NCBI GenBank assembly: GCA_024399655.1
Contig: JAKSNP010000002.1
Location: forward strand, 124,001 to 188,000
Source of the DNA: Paludibacteraceae bacterium
GTDB taxonomy: Bacteria; Bacteroidota; Bacteroidia; Bacteroidales; Paludibacteraceae
Length of the DNA: 64,000 bases
Reading direction: 5' to 3'
A program made the position numbers and the translations under genes. Within the stretch, counting starts at the first letter, position 1. Every line of letters begins with the position of its first letter. A model generated the notes under the pieces. It saw nothing but the letters and a program-made list of their open reading frames with translations, searched no databases and was not told the DNA's origin. Of the stretch, positions 43,635 to 53,135 are shown in pieces.

Positions 43635-44885
43635 ATGTGCATAGACAATTATCAATTTGCCGGTAAAAAGGCAATCGTTCGTGTAGACTTCAATGTGCCC
43701 TTGAACGAGCAAGGACAGATTACTGATGACACCCGTATTCGTGGTGCATTGCCTACTCTTAAGAAAATCCTGAACGATGGAGGTAGCCTGATAATAATGA
43801 GCCATATGGGGAAACCCAAAGGAAAAGTGTCTAAAAAATACAGTTTGAGCCAGATCGTGGATGCCGTTAGTATGGCATTAGGCGTAAAGGTGCAATTTGC
43901 TGACGACTGTGCAAAGGCAAAAGCACAAGCTGATGCTCTTCGTCCCGGAGAAGCCCTGATGCTTGAAAATCTTCGTTTTTATCCCGAGGAAGAGGGAAAA
44001 CCCGTAGATATCGAAAAAGAAGATCCCCGATATGACGAGGCAAAGAAAGAAATGAAAGCCCGTCAAAAAGAATTCGCCAAGACTTTGGCTTCTTATGCTG
44101 ACTGTTATGTAAATGATGCTTTTGGTACCGCACACCGCAAACATGCATCAACGGCAGTAATCGCCGACTATTTTGATGATAACAACAAAATGCTCGGTTA
44201 TCTCATGGAAAAAGAAGTTCAGGCTGTTGACAATGTTTTGAAAAATATTCGTCGTCCCTTCACAGCTGTTATGGGTGGAAGCAAGGTTTCTACTAAAATC
44301 GGAATCATCCTGAATTTGATGGATAAAGTGGACAACCTGGTTCTTTGTGGTGGTATGACATATACGTTCATGAAGGCGCAAGGTGGCAAAATTGGTGCTT
44401 CGCTTTGTGAAGATGACAAATTGGATATGGCTTTGGATATTCTTGCTCAGGCTAAAGCTAAGGGTGTAAATCTGGTTTTAGGAATGGATAGTATTGTAGC
44501 TGATAAGTTCCAAAATGATGCCAATACCAAAATTTGCGCTTCAGATGCCATTGAAGATGGTTGGATGGGAATGGATGCCGGACCTCAAAGTCGCCAAGAT
44601 TTCGCCAAAGCCATAGAAGGTGCTAAAACTATTCTATGGAATGGTCCTGCCGGTGTATTTGAAATGCCTAACTTTGCTGCTGGAAGTCGTGCTATTGCTG
44701 AGGCAATTGCCGACGCTACCAAAGCGGGTGCATATAGTTTGATTGGCGGTGGCGATAGCGTTGCATGTATCAATCAGTTCGGACTCGCTGAACAGGTAAG
44801 CTATATTTCTACCGGTGGTGGAGCTTTGCTCGAGGCTATCGAAGGTAAAGTCCTTCCCGGTGTAGCTGCTATCAAAGGAGAATAA
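43635..44885 (+). CDS. pgk: Phosphoglycerate kinase
   Basis: A 416-residue glycolytic kinase. The N-terminal [11 protein letters not shown], the substrate region [22 protein letters not shown], the ATP-site GGSKVSTKI and the C-terminal GGGDSVACI are all present. The start reads [16 protein letters not shown]. It is followed closely by the DUF3127 gene, and the two probably share a transcript. Confidence 0.97.
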   Translation: MCIDNYQFAGKKAIVRVDFNVPLNEQGQITDDTRIRGALPTLKKILNDGGSLIIMSHMGKPKGKVSKKYSLSQIVDAVSMALGVKVQFADDCAKAKAQADALRPGEALMLENLRFYPEEEGKPVDIEKEDPRYDEAKKEMKARQKEFAKTLASYADCYVNDAFGTAHRKHASTAVIADYFDDNNKMLGYLMEKEVQAVDNVLKNIRRPFTAVMGGSKVSTKIGIILNLMDKVDNLVLCGGMTYTFMKAQGGKIGASLCEDDKLDMALDILAQAKAKGVNLVLGMDSIVADKFQNDANTKICASDAIEDGWMGMDAGPQSRQDFAKAIEGAKTILWNGPAGVFEMPNFAAGSRAIAEAIADATKAGAYSLIGGGDSVACINQFGLAEQVSYISTGGGALLEAIEGKVLPGVAAIKGE

Positions 44886-44905
44886 TATTGCAAAAAAGTA
44901 ACAAT

Positions 44906-45307
44906 ATGGATATAGTAGGAAAAATTATTCAAGTACTTCCGTTACAGGAAGGTACCAGCAGCAAAACTGGAAACGGCTGGAAAGTGCAATCTTATGTTTT
45001 GGAAACTCAGGAACAATATCCCAGAAAAGTTTGTTTTGAGGTATTTGGAGAGGAACGAATCAAAAATAATCCTTGCAATGTGGATGATCTGGTGACCGTA
45101 TCGTTTGATCTGGAGAGTCGTGAGTTTAACGGAAGATGGTATACTTCTGTTCGTGCATGGCGTATACAACAAGGGGTGCAGGAGGTAGCTCAAACTCCTC
45201 AAGTGCCTGTTCCTACAGTGGCTCAAACCACTCAACAACCGGCCAATTATGCGCAATTTGATGCTCAAGCCGGTTCTGCTGCTGAAGGAGAGCAACTTCC
45301 GTTCTAA
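44906..45307 (+). CDS. DUF3127 domain protein
   Basis: A 133-residue protein (MDIVGKIIQVLPLQEGTSS). The first ~85 residues form a beta-rich, OB-fold-like DUF3127 domain. The rest is a Pro/Gln/Ala-rich tail ending in an acidic-hydrophobic tip, EGEQLPF, which resembles the C-terminal tip of single-strand DNA-binding proteins. The function is not known. The ATG 44906 is preferred over an upstream TTG (44888). Confidence 0.8.
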   Translation: MDIVGKIIQVLPLQEGTSSKTGNGWKVQSYVLETQEQYPRKVCFEVFGEERIKNNPCNVDDLVTVSFDLESREFNGRWYTSVRAWRIQQGVQEVAQTPQVPVPTVAQTTQQPANYAQFDAQAGSAAEGEQLPF

Positions 45308-45340
45308 TGTTTTGAACATAAGAATATAGAACCAAAATCT

Positions 45341-46324
45341 ATGCGTAATCGTATCCGATGGATTATACCACTTATCATCCTGACGGTTGGTGCAATAATT
45401 TGCATTATCCGTTGGGATGTTTGGTTTACTAATCCTCAAGAACCTCAATGGGAGGGAGATGAGTTAGAGTTTGGTTTCTATACTTTTGGGCAAAATGATG
45501 TGCCGAATTGGACTTTTAACGGTTTGTATTGGCAGGATATAAAAGATCCGGACACGCTTTGTATAGTTGTGCTGGGAGATGTGCATAATCAATTGGTTGA
45601 TTCTCAATGGAAGGCAATCTACCAACGGCATCCTTCTATTGATTGCTATGCGCAAGCAGGTGATTTTATGGAGCGTTGCTATAACTATTATATTCAGGAG
45701 TTGTATCACCAATTGTCCGGAACTGGATTTGACAGTATTCCTATTTTGGCCGTTCCCGGTAATCATGAATATCGTAAAGGTATTATTCGACGTCTGCCCG
45801 ATAGATGGCTGCAAATGTTTCCAAATCCTCAAAATGGACCATCCGGAATGAAGGGTAGTACGTATTATGTGGATATGAACGGTTTGCGGTTAATCTTGAT
45901 TGATACTAATCCCTTGCAACGGTTAAGCGACTATACGCGACTTAATACATGGGTGAACCAGGTAATAAATGACGGAAAGGAAAGCGGCCGTTATGTAATG
46001 GCTATTATGCATCATCCGGTACATTCTGTGGCAAAAGGACGTAGTAATCCGTTGATAGCATTAACGCTGATAAGGGCATTAAAAAAGGCTGATGTGGTTT
46101 TTACAGGTCATGATCACAATTATAATCGTCGCTTGCCATTTATTGGCACTACTGCTACAGCTCGTTCACATCGAATTAATAACAAGAATTCAGCAGATAT
46201 AGTTCATACCGGTGATCAATTGTACGAATGGGTCACTATATACGGCTCAACGATGATGATTGAAACAAGAATGGTGGATACTGGTGAAGTGATTGATGTG
46301 ATAGAATGGCCTGTTAAAGAGTAG
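45341..46324 (+). CDS. Membrane-anchored metallophosphoesterase
   Basis: A 327-residue protein with one N-terminal membrane helix (~6-24) and a calcineurin-like phosphoesterase domain facing the periplasm. The metal motifs are LGDVHNQ, QAGDFM, GNHEYR, MHHPVHS and GHDHNYNR. The substrate is unknown. It lies 33 bases after DUF3127 and ends at a bidirectional terminator. Confidence 0.87.
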   Translation: MRNRIRWIIPLIILTVGAIICIIRWDVWFTNPQEPQWEGDELEFGFYTFGQNDVPNWTFNGLYWQDIKDPDTLCIVVLGDVHNQLVDSQWKAIYQRHPSIDCYAQAGDFMERCYNYYIQELYHQLSGTGFDSIPILAVPGNHEYRKGIIRRLPDRWLQMFPNPQNGPSGMKGSTYYVDMNGLRLILIDTNPLQRLSDYTRLNTWVNQVINDGKESGRYVMAIMHHPVHSVAKGRSNPLIALTLIRALKKADVVFTGHDHNYNRRLPFIGTTATARSHRINNKNSADIVHTGDQLYEWVTIYGSTMMIETRMVDTGEVIDVIEWPVKE

Positions 46325-46370
46325 TAGAATATAAGAAAGTATCAATATTCATTCTTTTCTGGTGTTATCA

Positions 46371-46410
46371 AAAAAACTGTCCTTGAGCAATTGGCTTAGG
46401 GACAGTTTTT
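46371..46410. terminator. Bidirectional terminator between phosphoesterase and recO
   Basis: AAAAAACTGTCC pairs with GGACAGTTTTT, with flanking A and T runs on each side. Confidence 0.92.
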
Positions 46411-46447
46411 ATAAGAATTGCAATTGATAATAAATGGTGCAACTTAA

Positions 46448-46942
46448 TTATGAGAAAACGGTTCGTATGATATCCATAGATTTGAGATGACGCAATTCTT
46501 CGATTGTAGCGCCACCATAGCCTAACAGTTCGGAAAAACGAATCATAAATTCGTTTGGTAATGTTTCAATCTGCTCTGATGTATCCAATCGAATAATAAA
46601 GTCACGAAGATAATCGTATAAAGCTAAGTCAGCTAAAGGAAGACGTAATGTATGTATCAACGCTTCTGCTATGAACATAGCGATACATTGCCTGCGAACA
46701 TCAGATGGTAATTGATGGGGAATATAATTCAAAGCAACTGTTTGTAGAGTGCCGATCTCACGATTGGGTAATTGCTTTGTGGTAATTTCAACTATATTGA
46801 GTAAAGCAAGTGTAGATTTCCACTTGTGTCCGTAAACCACATACTGCATACGTCCGTTTTCACGAGTATATAGACTGACCACCGATGAATTATCAGAATG
46901 TTGGGTCATTCCAAGCACAATGGCTTCAGTAGTGTGTATCAT
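46448..46942 (-). CDS. recO: DNA repair protein RecO, short form
   Basis: RecO loads RecA on SSB-coated DNA. The protein begins MIHTTEAIVLGMTQHSDNSS with the N-terminal OB fold (VVSLYTRENGRMQYVVYG) and part of the helical domain. It ends at about 164 residues, while family members are usually near 240; the C-terminal helical region with its zinc-finger part is missing. The frame is clean, so this is a real stop and not an obvious frameshift. The start lies just beyond the terminator that ends rpsT. Confidence 0.8.
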   Translation of the reverse strand: MIHTTEAIVLGMTQHSDNSSVVSLYTRENGRMQYVVYGHKWKSTLALLNIVEITTKQLPNREIGTLQTVALNYIPHQLPSDVRRQCIAMFIAEALIHTLRLPLADLALYDYLRDFIIRLDTSEQIETLPNEFMIRFSELLGYGGATIEELRHLKSMDIIRTVFS

Positions 46943-46968
46943 AGTTTGATAAATTTGGTCCGATAGGC

Positions 46969-47001
46969 AAAAATTAGGGGCCACCTAATTAGGCAGCCCC
47001 T
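46969..47001 (-). terminator. Terminator after rpsT
   Basis: Reverse strand: AGGGGC pairs with GCCCCT around an inner CCTA/TAGG helix, then AATTTTTG. It stands 25 bases after the rpsT stop. Confidence 0.88.
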
Positions 47002-47025
47002 ATATCATTTGAAGGTGATTTGCAT

Positions 47026-47280
47026 TTAAGCAAGTTTATTCACGTAAATAGCCAAGCCTGATTTGAGGTTAGCAGCTTTGTTACGATGAATAATATTACG
47101 CTTTGCCAATTTGTCAAGCAAGGAATTAACCTTCGGAAGCATAGCTACTGCAGCTGCTTTATCAGTAGTGGCACGAAGGTCACGAACTGCATTGCGAGTG
47201 GTTTTTGCGTAATAATGATTGTGAGCCTTGCGGGTAGCCGTTTGGCGGATACGTTTCAAAGATGATTTGTGGTTTGCCAT
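47026..47280 (-). CDS. rpsT: 30S ribosomal protein S20
   Basis: An 84-residue, strongly basic helical protein of the small ribosomal subunit ([19 protein letters not shown]). Family residues such as [17 protein letters not shown] are present. It lies downstream of tRNA-Glu and appears to share its promoter. Confidence 0.97.
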   Translation of the reverse strand: MANHKSSLKRIRQTATRKAHNHYYAKTTRNAVRDLRATTDKAAAVAMLPKVNSLLDKLAKRNIIHRNKAANLKSGLAIYVNKLA

Positions 47281-47365
47281 CTCAATAAAAAATTTGATAG
47301 TTCCGATTGTGGAATTTTGTATGTTCCAACAACCAATAATTGTTTACCTTTGAGGAAGGTCGGTG

Positions 47366-47437
47366 TAGCCAATAGCAGAGTCGAACTGCTCTTTAGAGAA
47401 TGAAAATCTCTCGTCCTAGCCGATAGACGAATTGGCC
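47366..47437 (-). tRNA. tRNA-Glu (anticodon UUC)
   Basis: A 72-nt cloverleaf on the reverse strand. The acceptor GGCCAAT pairs with ATTGGCT, including the G1-U72 pair typical of this tRNA in Bacteroidota, with discriminator A. The anticodon stem-loop GAGATTTTCATTCTC reads TTC. Confidence 0.95.
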
Positions 47438-47478
47438 AAAATTTTACTCATTCACAGGCGTTCCGGTGAAAAAGCGTG

Positions 47479-47510
47479 CAAAAGTACTGCTTTTTTTTGA
47501 TATGACCAAA
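47479..47510 (-). promoter_or_regulatory. Promoter for tRNA-Glu and rpsT
   Basis: Reverse strand: TTTG (47507-47510), a 20-base spacer and TACTTTTG (47479-47486). Confidence 0.86.
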
Positions 47511-47536
47511 TATTTTCGTAAAAAAGTGCATTTTTT

Positions 47537-47567
47537 TTTGCCATTTCAAGATTTTTATGTATCTTTG
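47537..47567 (+). promoter_or_regulatory. Promoter for the 47.6-kb barrel gene
   Basis: TTTG at 47537-47540, a 19-base spacer and TATCTTTG at 47560-47567. The leader is under 20 nt. Confidence 0.85.
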
Positions 47568-47584
47568 CATACTTTTTTGAAGAA

Positions 47585-48370
47585 ATGAAGCGAATATTCC
47601 TTATTATATTATCTATCGTGTGCGTGTATGCATATGTGTATGCGCAAAGTGGTTCAAAACAAAGTCAGCCTGATTTGCAGCAGGCTGGGGGGGATATTTT
47701 CGATTTAACGAAAGAGCAGCCTGAAGAACCATATCAATTTAAGGTGGACTATCGGTTAGAAGTCGGTTATGTTCAATGGCAGCATCGTTCTGTAAATGAG
47801 ACTTTTCCAATGGGTTACTTATATGGAGGTCGTATAGGTGTTACTTTTGATTTTACGCTTCCGAAACATTTCATGTTGCAGACTGGCGTCTTGTATACTT
47901 TGAGTTATGGTACTCGAGAACAACATTGGGGGCAAATGGGGGCTGAAGATATGTATGGACGTGAAAATTATATTAAGCATCGTCTCTTGGAAAATCAATT
48001 GACTATACCGGTTAGAGCATATTATCATATTCCGTTGGTAAAAGACTTCGGACTTTTCTTTTATGCTGGACCACAATTCCAGGTAGGCCTTGCTTTAAAT
48101 GATTTATTGAACAATAAATTGACTCCAATGACAGAGCAATGGCTGATAGATAATGGATATAATGTAGAAAAATACGATAGATATAAAGCAGATGAAATCC
48201 AACGCTGCAATATCCAAATGGGATTAGGTGGCGGTTTCGAATGGAAAAGATGCCGTATCCAAGCCGGCTATGACTTTGGACTGAACAATTTGGTTAAACG
48301 CAAAATATGTGCTGATCAACAAATGTGGGAGTGGGGATATTATGTCAGTTTCTCCTATCTTCTTAAGTGA
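47585..48370 (+). CDS. Outer-membrane beta-barrel protein (PorT-like)
   Basis: A 261-residue exported protein with a signal peptide (MKRIFLIILSIVCVYAYVYA). It then shows alternating amphipathic strands (YRLEVGYVQW, GRIGVTFDFTL, FGLFFYAGPQFQVGLAL, RIQAGYDFGLNNL), consistent with an eight-stranded barrel. Substrate is unknown. The TPP riboswitch begins about 20 bases after the stop, and no separate promoter is seen between, so the following thiamine receptor may be partly transcribed from here. Confidence 0.8.
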   Translation: MKRIFLIILSIVCVYAYVYAQSGSKQSQPDLQQAGGDIFDLTKEQPEEPYQFKVDYRLEVGYVQWQHRSVNETFPMGYLYGGRIGVTFDFTLPKHFMLQTGVLYTLSYGTREQHWGQMGAEDMYGRENYIKHRLLENQLTIPVRAYYHIPLVKDFGLFFYAGPQFQVGLALNDLLNNKLTPMTEQWLIDNGYNVEKYDRYKADEIQRCNIQMGLGGGFEWKRCRIQAGYDFGLNNLVKRKICADQQMWEWGYYVSFSYLLK

Positions 48371-48390
48371 TTAGTATCTAGTAATATACT

Positions 48391-48467
48391 TTCTCGTTCA
48401 GGGGTGCTCCTAATAGGGGCTGAGATTATACCCTTTGAACCTGAACAGGTAATGCTGTTAAGGGAAT
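48391..48467 (+). promoter_or_regulatory. TPP riboswitch (THI element)
   Basis: The TPP-aptamer landmarks are in order: AGGGGTGCTCC, GGCTGAGATTATACCC, TTTGAACCTGAACAGGTAATGCTG and the closing TTAAGGGAAT. The end of the P1 helix runs directly into the start codon (one base apart), and the purine-rich AAGGGAA is the only candidate ribosome-binding site. Regulation is therefore probably by hiding the start region; there is no terminator hairpin. Confidence 0.95.
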
Positions 48468-50576
48468 ATGAAAAAAATCAGTTGCTTATTTGTGGCGTTA
48501 TGCGCCGTAGTTTGTGTTTCTGCTCAATGGAGTGGCGATACTTTGACTATATCCCGTTCTTTGGATGATATTGTGGTAAATGCTCCGGTAAAACAAAAAA
48601 CGGACAATCGTACATCGGTCGATGAAGAAGATTTGAAGAAAAGAAATACGGGGCAGAATTTGCCTTTTCTATTAGAACAAACTCCCGCATTAATAGTTAC
48701 CTCTGATGATGGATTAGGAATAGGTTATTCATATTTTCGGTTGAGAGGAACTGACCACACTAGAATTAACGTTACGGTTAATGATGTTCCGCTTAACGAA
48801 GCTGAAAGTCAAACGGTGTTTTGGGTGAATGTTTCAGATATTGCGGAGTCTTCTACAAAAGTGGATATACAACGTGGCGTGGGAAGTAGCGTGAATGGTT
48901 GTGCAGGTTTTGGTGGAAGTGTGAATATAGAAACATTGTCTTCGTCAGTTAATACGGATTCAGCGCATTTATATGGAGAAATCGGTATCAATGTGGCTAT
49001 GTATTCCACATTCCGCGAATATTTAAAATTGAATGCCTTTGTAGGAAACTGGCATTTATGCGGCAGATTCAGTAAACTCAATTCTCATGGATATTTGGAA
49101 CGTGCTGCAAGTGATATGTTGTCATATCAGATGGAAATTGGATGGCAACATCGCAAACAAGGACATTACACCCAGGGTACTGAACTTCGACTGTTGGCTT
49201 TTGGAGGACGAGAACAAACTTATATGGCATGGTATGGAATCAGCGAAGAACAAATGGCAGTTAATAGACGTTTTAATCCTGCTGGTATGTATATAAGTGA
49301 ATCAGGTGATACTACCTATTTTCCCAATCAAACAGATAATTATCAACAACATCATTTGCAACTGCATATTAACCACCGATTTACTCCGCATTGGACAATT
49401 CGTGCAACTGCACATTATACCTATGGAGAGGGAAAATATCTTTTGGCAGATGAGGCAATCGTAAAATTGAATGATATGCAATTACCACAGTGGACAGGAA
49501 TTGTGAGTAAAGGCATGTATAATCATTATTACGGTGGTTTGTTGGCTGCCAAATATATCAGCGAAGCAGTTGATGTGGAAACAGGTGGTGCGATAAATGA
49601 TTATCTTGGTTTTCACCCCGGATTATTGGATGCGGATACATTATATTTGGGAAAGGGAAGAAAAACGGAAGGAAATCTTTATGTCAAGGCTAATTGGCAT
49701 ATTTTGCATCAAGGTCCCCAAGAACTAAGTCTATATGGAGATGTGCAATATAGAATGATAAATTATAGAATCTGGGGGGATAATGATGAATCGTACGAAT
49801 CAATCGATATTCATAGGATATGGCATTTTGTAAACCCTAAAGCTGGACTTACCTATTTGAATCATGGACATCGATTATATGGCCAGTTCGCAATGGCCAA
49901 TCGTGAACCTGCTCGCACCAACTTTACGGCACGAACTATGGAAGACCCTATGCCTAAAGCCGAAAGGCTATTTGATTATGAACTGGGATATAATTATTCA
50001 CATCATAATATGAATCAATTACATTCTATTCAAGATTGGCAATTAGGATTGAATCTTTATTTCATGGATTATGATGACCAATTGGTCTTGACGGGGCGTA
50101 TGAATAGTGTTGGTGCTTATGTTACGCAAAATGTGGATCGTAGTTATAGATTAGGAGCTGAACTACAATGGACTATAAATTGGACAAAATGGTTCAAATG
50201 GAGCGGTAACTTAACAGCATCGCTCAATAAATGGCAAAATGACAATGAAGAATGGCTTGCGATTTCGTTTTCACCAGCTTGGGTTTTGCATAATACCTTT
50301 GATTTTCATATTTCCGGATTCTGGACTATGATTCAAACTCAATTGGTGAGTAAACAATATCTAGATAATATGCAGAACGAAAAAGCTTGTCTCAAGCCAT
50401 ATACTGTTACCAATTTATCTTTGGGATATCAATGGCCCAATGTTCACATATCTGCGCATGTGAATAACGTATTCAATAGCCGCTATGTAAGTAATGGTGG
50501 TACATATAACGGCTATAATTGGTATTATCCACAGGCTACAATCAACGTCGGTGGCGGCGTTGTCGTAAAATGGTAA
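48468..50576 (+). CDS. TonB-dependent outer-membrane receptor for thiamine
   Basis: A 702-residue TonB-dependent receptor with signal peptide (MKKISCLFVALCAVVCVSA). A plug domain (~35-160, with YFRLRGTDHTRIN and DIQRGVGSSVNG) is followed by a 22-strand barrel ending in a C-terminal aromatic (VVVKW). The TPP riboswitch directly ahead identifies thiamine or its phosphates as the probable cargo. No inner-membrane partner such as pnuT lies beside it. The 3' end overlaps a converging gene by 35 bases. Confidence 0.92.
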   Translation: MKKISCLFVALCAVVCVSAQWSGDTLTISRSLDDIVVNAPVKQKTDNRTSVDEEDLKKRNTGQNLPFLLEQTPALIVTSDDGLGIGYSYFRLRGTDHTRINVTVNDVPLNEAESQTVFWVNVSDIAESSTKVDIQRGVGSSVNGCAGFGGSVNIETLSSSVNTDSAHLYGEIGINVAMYSTFREYLKLNAFVGNWHLCGRFSKLNSHGYLERAASDMLSYQMEIGWQHRKQGHYTQGTELRLLAFGGREQTYMAWYGISEEQMAVNRRFNPAGMYISESGDTTYFPNQTDNYQQHHLQLHINHRFTPHWTIRATAHYTYGEGKYLLADEAIVKLNDMQLPQWTGIVSKGMYNHYYGGLLAAKYISEAVDVETGGAINDYLGFHPGLLDADTLYLGKGRKTEGNLYVKANWHILHQGPQELSLYGDVQYRMINYRIWGDNDESYESIDIHRIWHFVNPKAGLTYLNHGHRLYGQFAMANREPARTNFTARTMEDPMPKAERLFDYELGYNYSHHNMNQLHSIQDWQLGLNLYFMDYDDQLVLTGRMNSVGAYVTQNVDRSYRLGAELQWTINWTKWFKWSGNLTASLNKWQNDNEEWLAISFSPAWVLHNTFDFHISGFWTMIQTQLVSKQYLDNMQNEKACLKPYTVTNLSLGYQWPNVHISAHVNNVFNSRYVSNGGTYNGYNWYYPQATINVGGGVVVKW

Positions 50577-50955
50577 TCGTAAGAATAGAAATTATTACAA
50601 TAAGTGGGGCAATCATGGTGAGCAAGTCACCTAAGCGGAAGAAAGTACGATGTCCCCATTTGATCCATCCACAATTTACTAGAAGATAATAATAGAAAAT
50701 AACAATGCCAACTCCCAATAAACCGGCAAATAGGGTACGTAAATCCAAAGATTGTCGGTGGATGAGAACAATATAGACCAATGGCATCAAGAATAGTATG
50801 GATGGAAGCCAAAAGGAAGCGACTCCTATGAGAAAACCGCATATAAATGCAGGCTCCGGAGCCGTTTCCTGATGTTTTTCCACTTTCATCAGTTGCCTGT
50901 AGCCCACCCCAATAAGGAGGGCTATAGGCAGACCATATAAAAAATGATTTAGCAT
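50542..50955 (-). CDS. Small four-helix membrane protein, unknown
   Basis: A 137-residue protein with about four hydrophobic segments and a basic C-terminus (ILRQRRHRR). It begins MLNHFLYGLPIALLIGVGYR. I do not recognise the family. It lies 43 bases after dcp in the same direction, and its 3' end overlaps the convergent TonB receptor gene. The composition resembles a real membrane protein and not an antisense shadow, because only the last ~11 codons overlap. Confidence 0.65.
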   Translation of the reverse strand: MLNHFLYGLPIALLIGVGYRQLMKVEKHQETAPEPAFICGFLIGVASFWLPSILFLMPLVYIVLIHRQSLDLRTLFAGLLGVGIVIFYYYLLVNCGWIKWGHRTFFRLGDLLTMIAPLIVIISILTITILRQRRHRR

Positions 50956-50997
50956 TAACTGATGAAATGTTATTATCGTCTATATAGATAATGTACT

Positions 50998-53088
50998 TTA
51001 TTCAATAAAACCTTTTCGACGAAGCAGATATTGTGGATCTGCTTCTTTGCCGCGGAATTCACGATAAAGCTCAGCAGCGTCACGAGTGCCGCCTTGTTCA
51101 AGAAGATGACGGAACTTTTTGGCAATTTCGGGATTTAAAATATCACCGGTTTCCTGGAATGCTGCAAATGCATCTGCATCAAGTACAGCTGCCCAAGTAT
51201 AGCTATAATAGCCGGCTTCGTACCCGGTAGTGAAAATATGGTTGTAGAAAGTAGAACGATAGCGGGTAATTATTTCCGGAATCATTTGCATTTTTGCCAT
51301 AGAGGCGGCCTCAAATGCATTTACATCCAAACTATCAACAGATGTCAGTTCGTGGTAATCCATATCAAGAATTGAAGCGCTAAGCAGTTCGGTTTCTACA
51401 AAACCTTGATTGAATTTCTTTGCATTGTTGATTTTTTCAATCAATGAATCGGGCATCACCTCGCCTGTTTGATAGTGGAAAGCGTAGGTTTTGAGAATTT
51501 CGGGTTCGTAGCAGTAGTTTTCCATAAATTGGCTGGGAAGTTCTACGAAATCTCGTGGGGTATTCGTGCCGCTGAGGCTCTTATAATGAGCTTTGCTAAG
51601 AAGTCCGTGTAATGCATGCCCAAATTCGTGGAAAAGAGTTTCCAAATCATCCATTGAGAGAAGCGAAGGATTGCCTTGGGTGGGTTTGTTGAAATTACCT
51701 ACGTTTACAATTACAGGGCGGTGATCAACTCCATTGGCATCAACATATTGGTTGCATACATTATTCATCCAAGCTCCGGGGCGTTTGCCTGCACGGGGGA
51801 AGTAGTCGGTATAAAGAATACCGATAAGTTCGCCTTTGTCATCTGTTACGCGGAATACTTCAACATCCTCGTTATATACGGGCATATCGGTCATTTTCTC
51901 AAAATTGAGGCCATAAAGATTATGTGCCAACAGGAAGGCGCCTTTACGTACATTGTTAAGTTCAAAATAGGGCTTAATGGCTTCTTCATCAAGAGAATAT
52001 TTTTGTTGACGTAGTTTTTCGGTATAATACCACCAATCCCAAGGCATCAATTTTTCGCCGGGAAGGTCTTGATTCATCAATTCTTGTAAAGCGGCAGCTT
52101 CACGCTTAGCTGCTTCCAGACTAGGACCCCAAACGCTTTGGAGGAATTCGTCAACGGTTGCTGCATTATGAGCCATACAATCTTGCAGAATGTAGTCGGC
52201 TGCATTGTCAAAACCGAATAGTTTAGCCTTCTCGATACGAAGAGCCATTGTCCGTTTGATGATTTCCTTATTATCATTAGCGTTATCGTGGTTAGCGCGA
52301 GTAGTGTAATCCATCAGAAGTTGTTGACGGAGTTCACGATTTTCACAATATTGAAGTACAGGAGTGAAACTTGTACGCTTAGGAGTGAAAAGCCAAGCGT
52401 CAGGACGACCTGCTGCAATAGCTTCTTCTTTTGCAGCTGCTTTGGCGCTTTCGGGCAGACCTTTAAGTTGTTCCTCATCAGTAATAAAGCGTTGTACATC
52501 AGCGCAGTTGGTTTCAGCAACTACATTTTGACCGAATTTGAGGCTGAGCATAGCAAGTTCTTGGTTGATTTGCATCAGACGAGCTTTCTGCTCTGGGTTC
52601 AAATTAGCTCCATTTTGAGCGAATTGCTTGTATGTTTCGGTCACGAGACGCATTTGTTCTGCATCCAAGTTAAGCGATTCGCGTTCATCATACACTTTCT
52701 TTACTCGAGCGAAAAGAGCTTCATTCAGAATGATTTGGTCACTCCATTCTGATACTAAAGGCTGAATTTGTTCTGCCAAGGCATCCATCTCAGCGTTTCC
52801 GTCTGCTTCAAGGATATTAAAGAAAATACCGCTGATGCTGTCTAACATTAATCCGCTACGATCCAATGCAACAATTGTGTTCTCGAAAGTAGCTTCTTCG
52901 GGGTTGTTGACAATGGCCTCAATTTCAGCCTTGTGTTGAGCAATTGCCTCTTGGAATGTAGGCAGATAACTCGACAATTCAATGTTTGCAAATGCTGGCA
53001 CACTATAAGTGGTCGGCATTGTTTCTTGTTTCTTGTGGCAAGCAATTAACGACATAGCTGCAAGAGAAAGAATTAAAAGTTTTTTCAT
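50998..53088 (-). CDS. dcp: M3-family peptidyl-dipeptidase, lipoprotein
   Basis: A 696-residue zinc metallopeptidase of the M3 family (thimet oligopeptidase/Dcp type), which removes dipeptides from peptide C-termini. The zinc site reads LFHEFGHALHG (HExxH), with a downstream Glu in the FVELPSQFMENYCYEPE stretch. The N-terminus MKKLLILSLAAMSLIAC is a lipoprotein signal, so it acts in the periplasm or at the outer membrane. It follows asmA after 47 bases. Confidence 0.92.
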   Translation of the reverse strand: MKKLLILSLAAMSLIACHKKQETMPTTYSVPAFANIELSSYLPTFQEAIAQHKAEIEAIVNNPEEATFENTIVALDRSGLMLDSISGIFFNILEADGNAEMDALAEQIQPLVSEWSDQIILNEALFARVKKVYDERESLNLDAEQMRLVTETYKQFAQNGANLNPEQKARLMQINQELAMLSLKFGQNVVAETNCADVQRFITDEEQLKGLPESAKAAAKEEAIAAGRPDAWLFTPKRTSFTPVLQYCENRELRQQLLMDYTTRANHDNANDNKEIIKRTMALRIEKAKLFGFDNAADYILQDCMAHNAATVDEFLQSVWGPSLEAAKREAAALQELMNQDLPGEKLMPWDWWYYTEKLRQQKYSLDEEAIKPYFELNNVRKGAFLLAHNLYGLNFEKMTDMPVYNEDVEVFRVTDDKGELIGILYTDYFPRAGKRPGAWMNNVCNQYVDANGVDHRPVIVNVGNFNKPTQGNPSLLSMDDLETLFHEFGHALHGLLSKAHYKSLSGTNTPRDFVELPSQFMENYCYEPEILKTYAFHYQTGEVMPDSLIEKINNAKKFNQGFVETELLSASILDMDYHELTSVDSLDVNAFEAASMAKMQMIPEIITRYRSTFYNHIFTTGYEAGYYSYTWAAVLDADAFAAFQETGDILNPEIAKKFRHLLEQGGTRDAAELYREFRGKEADPQYLLRRKGFIE

Positions 53089-53135
53089 AATGAAACAATT
53101 AATAATTGGTTGTTTGATATATTAAGCAATTGATA

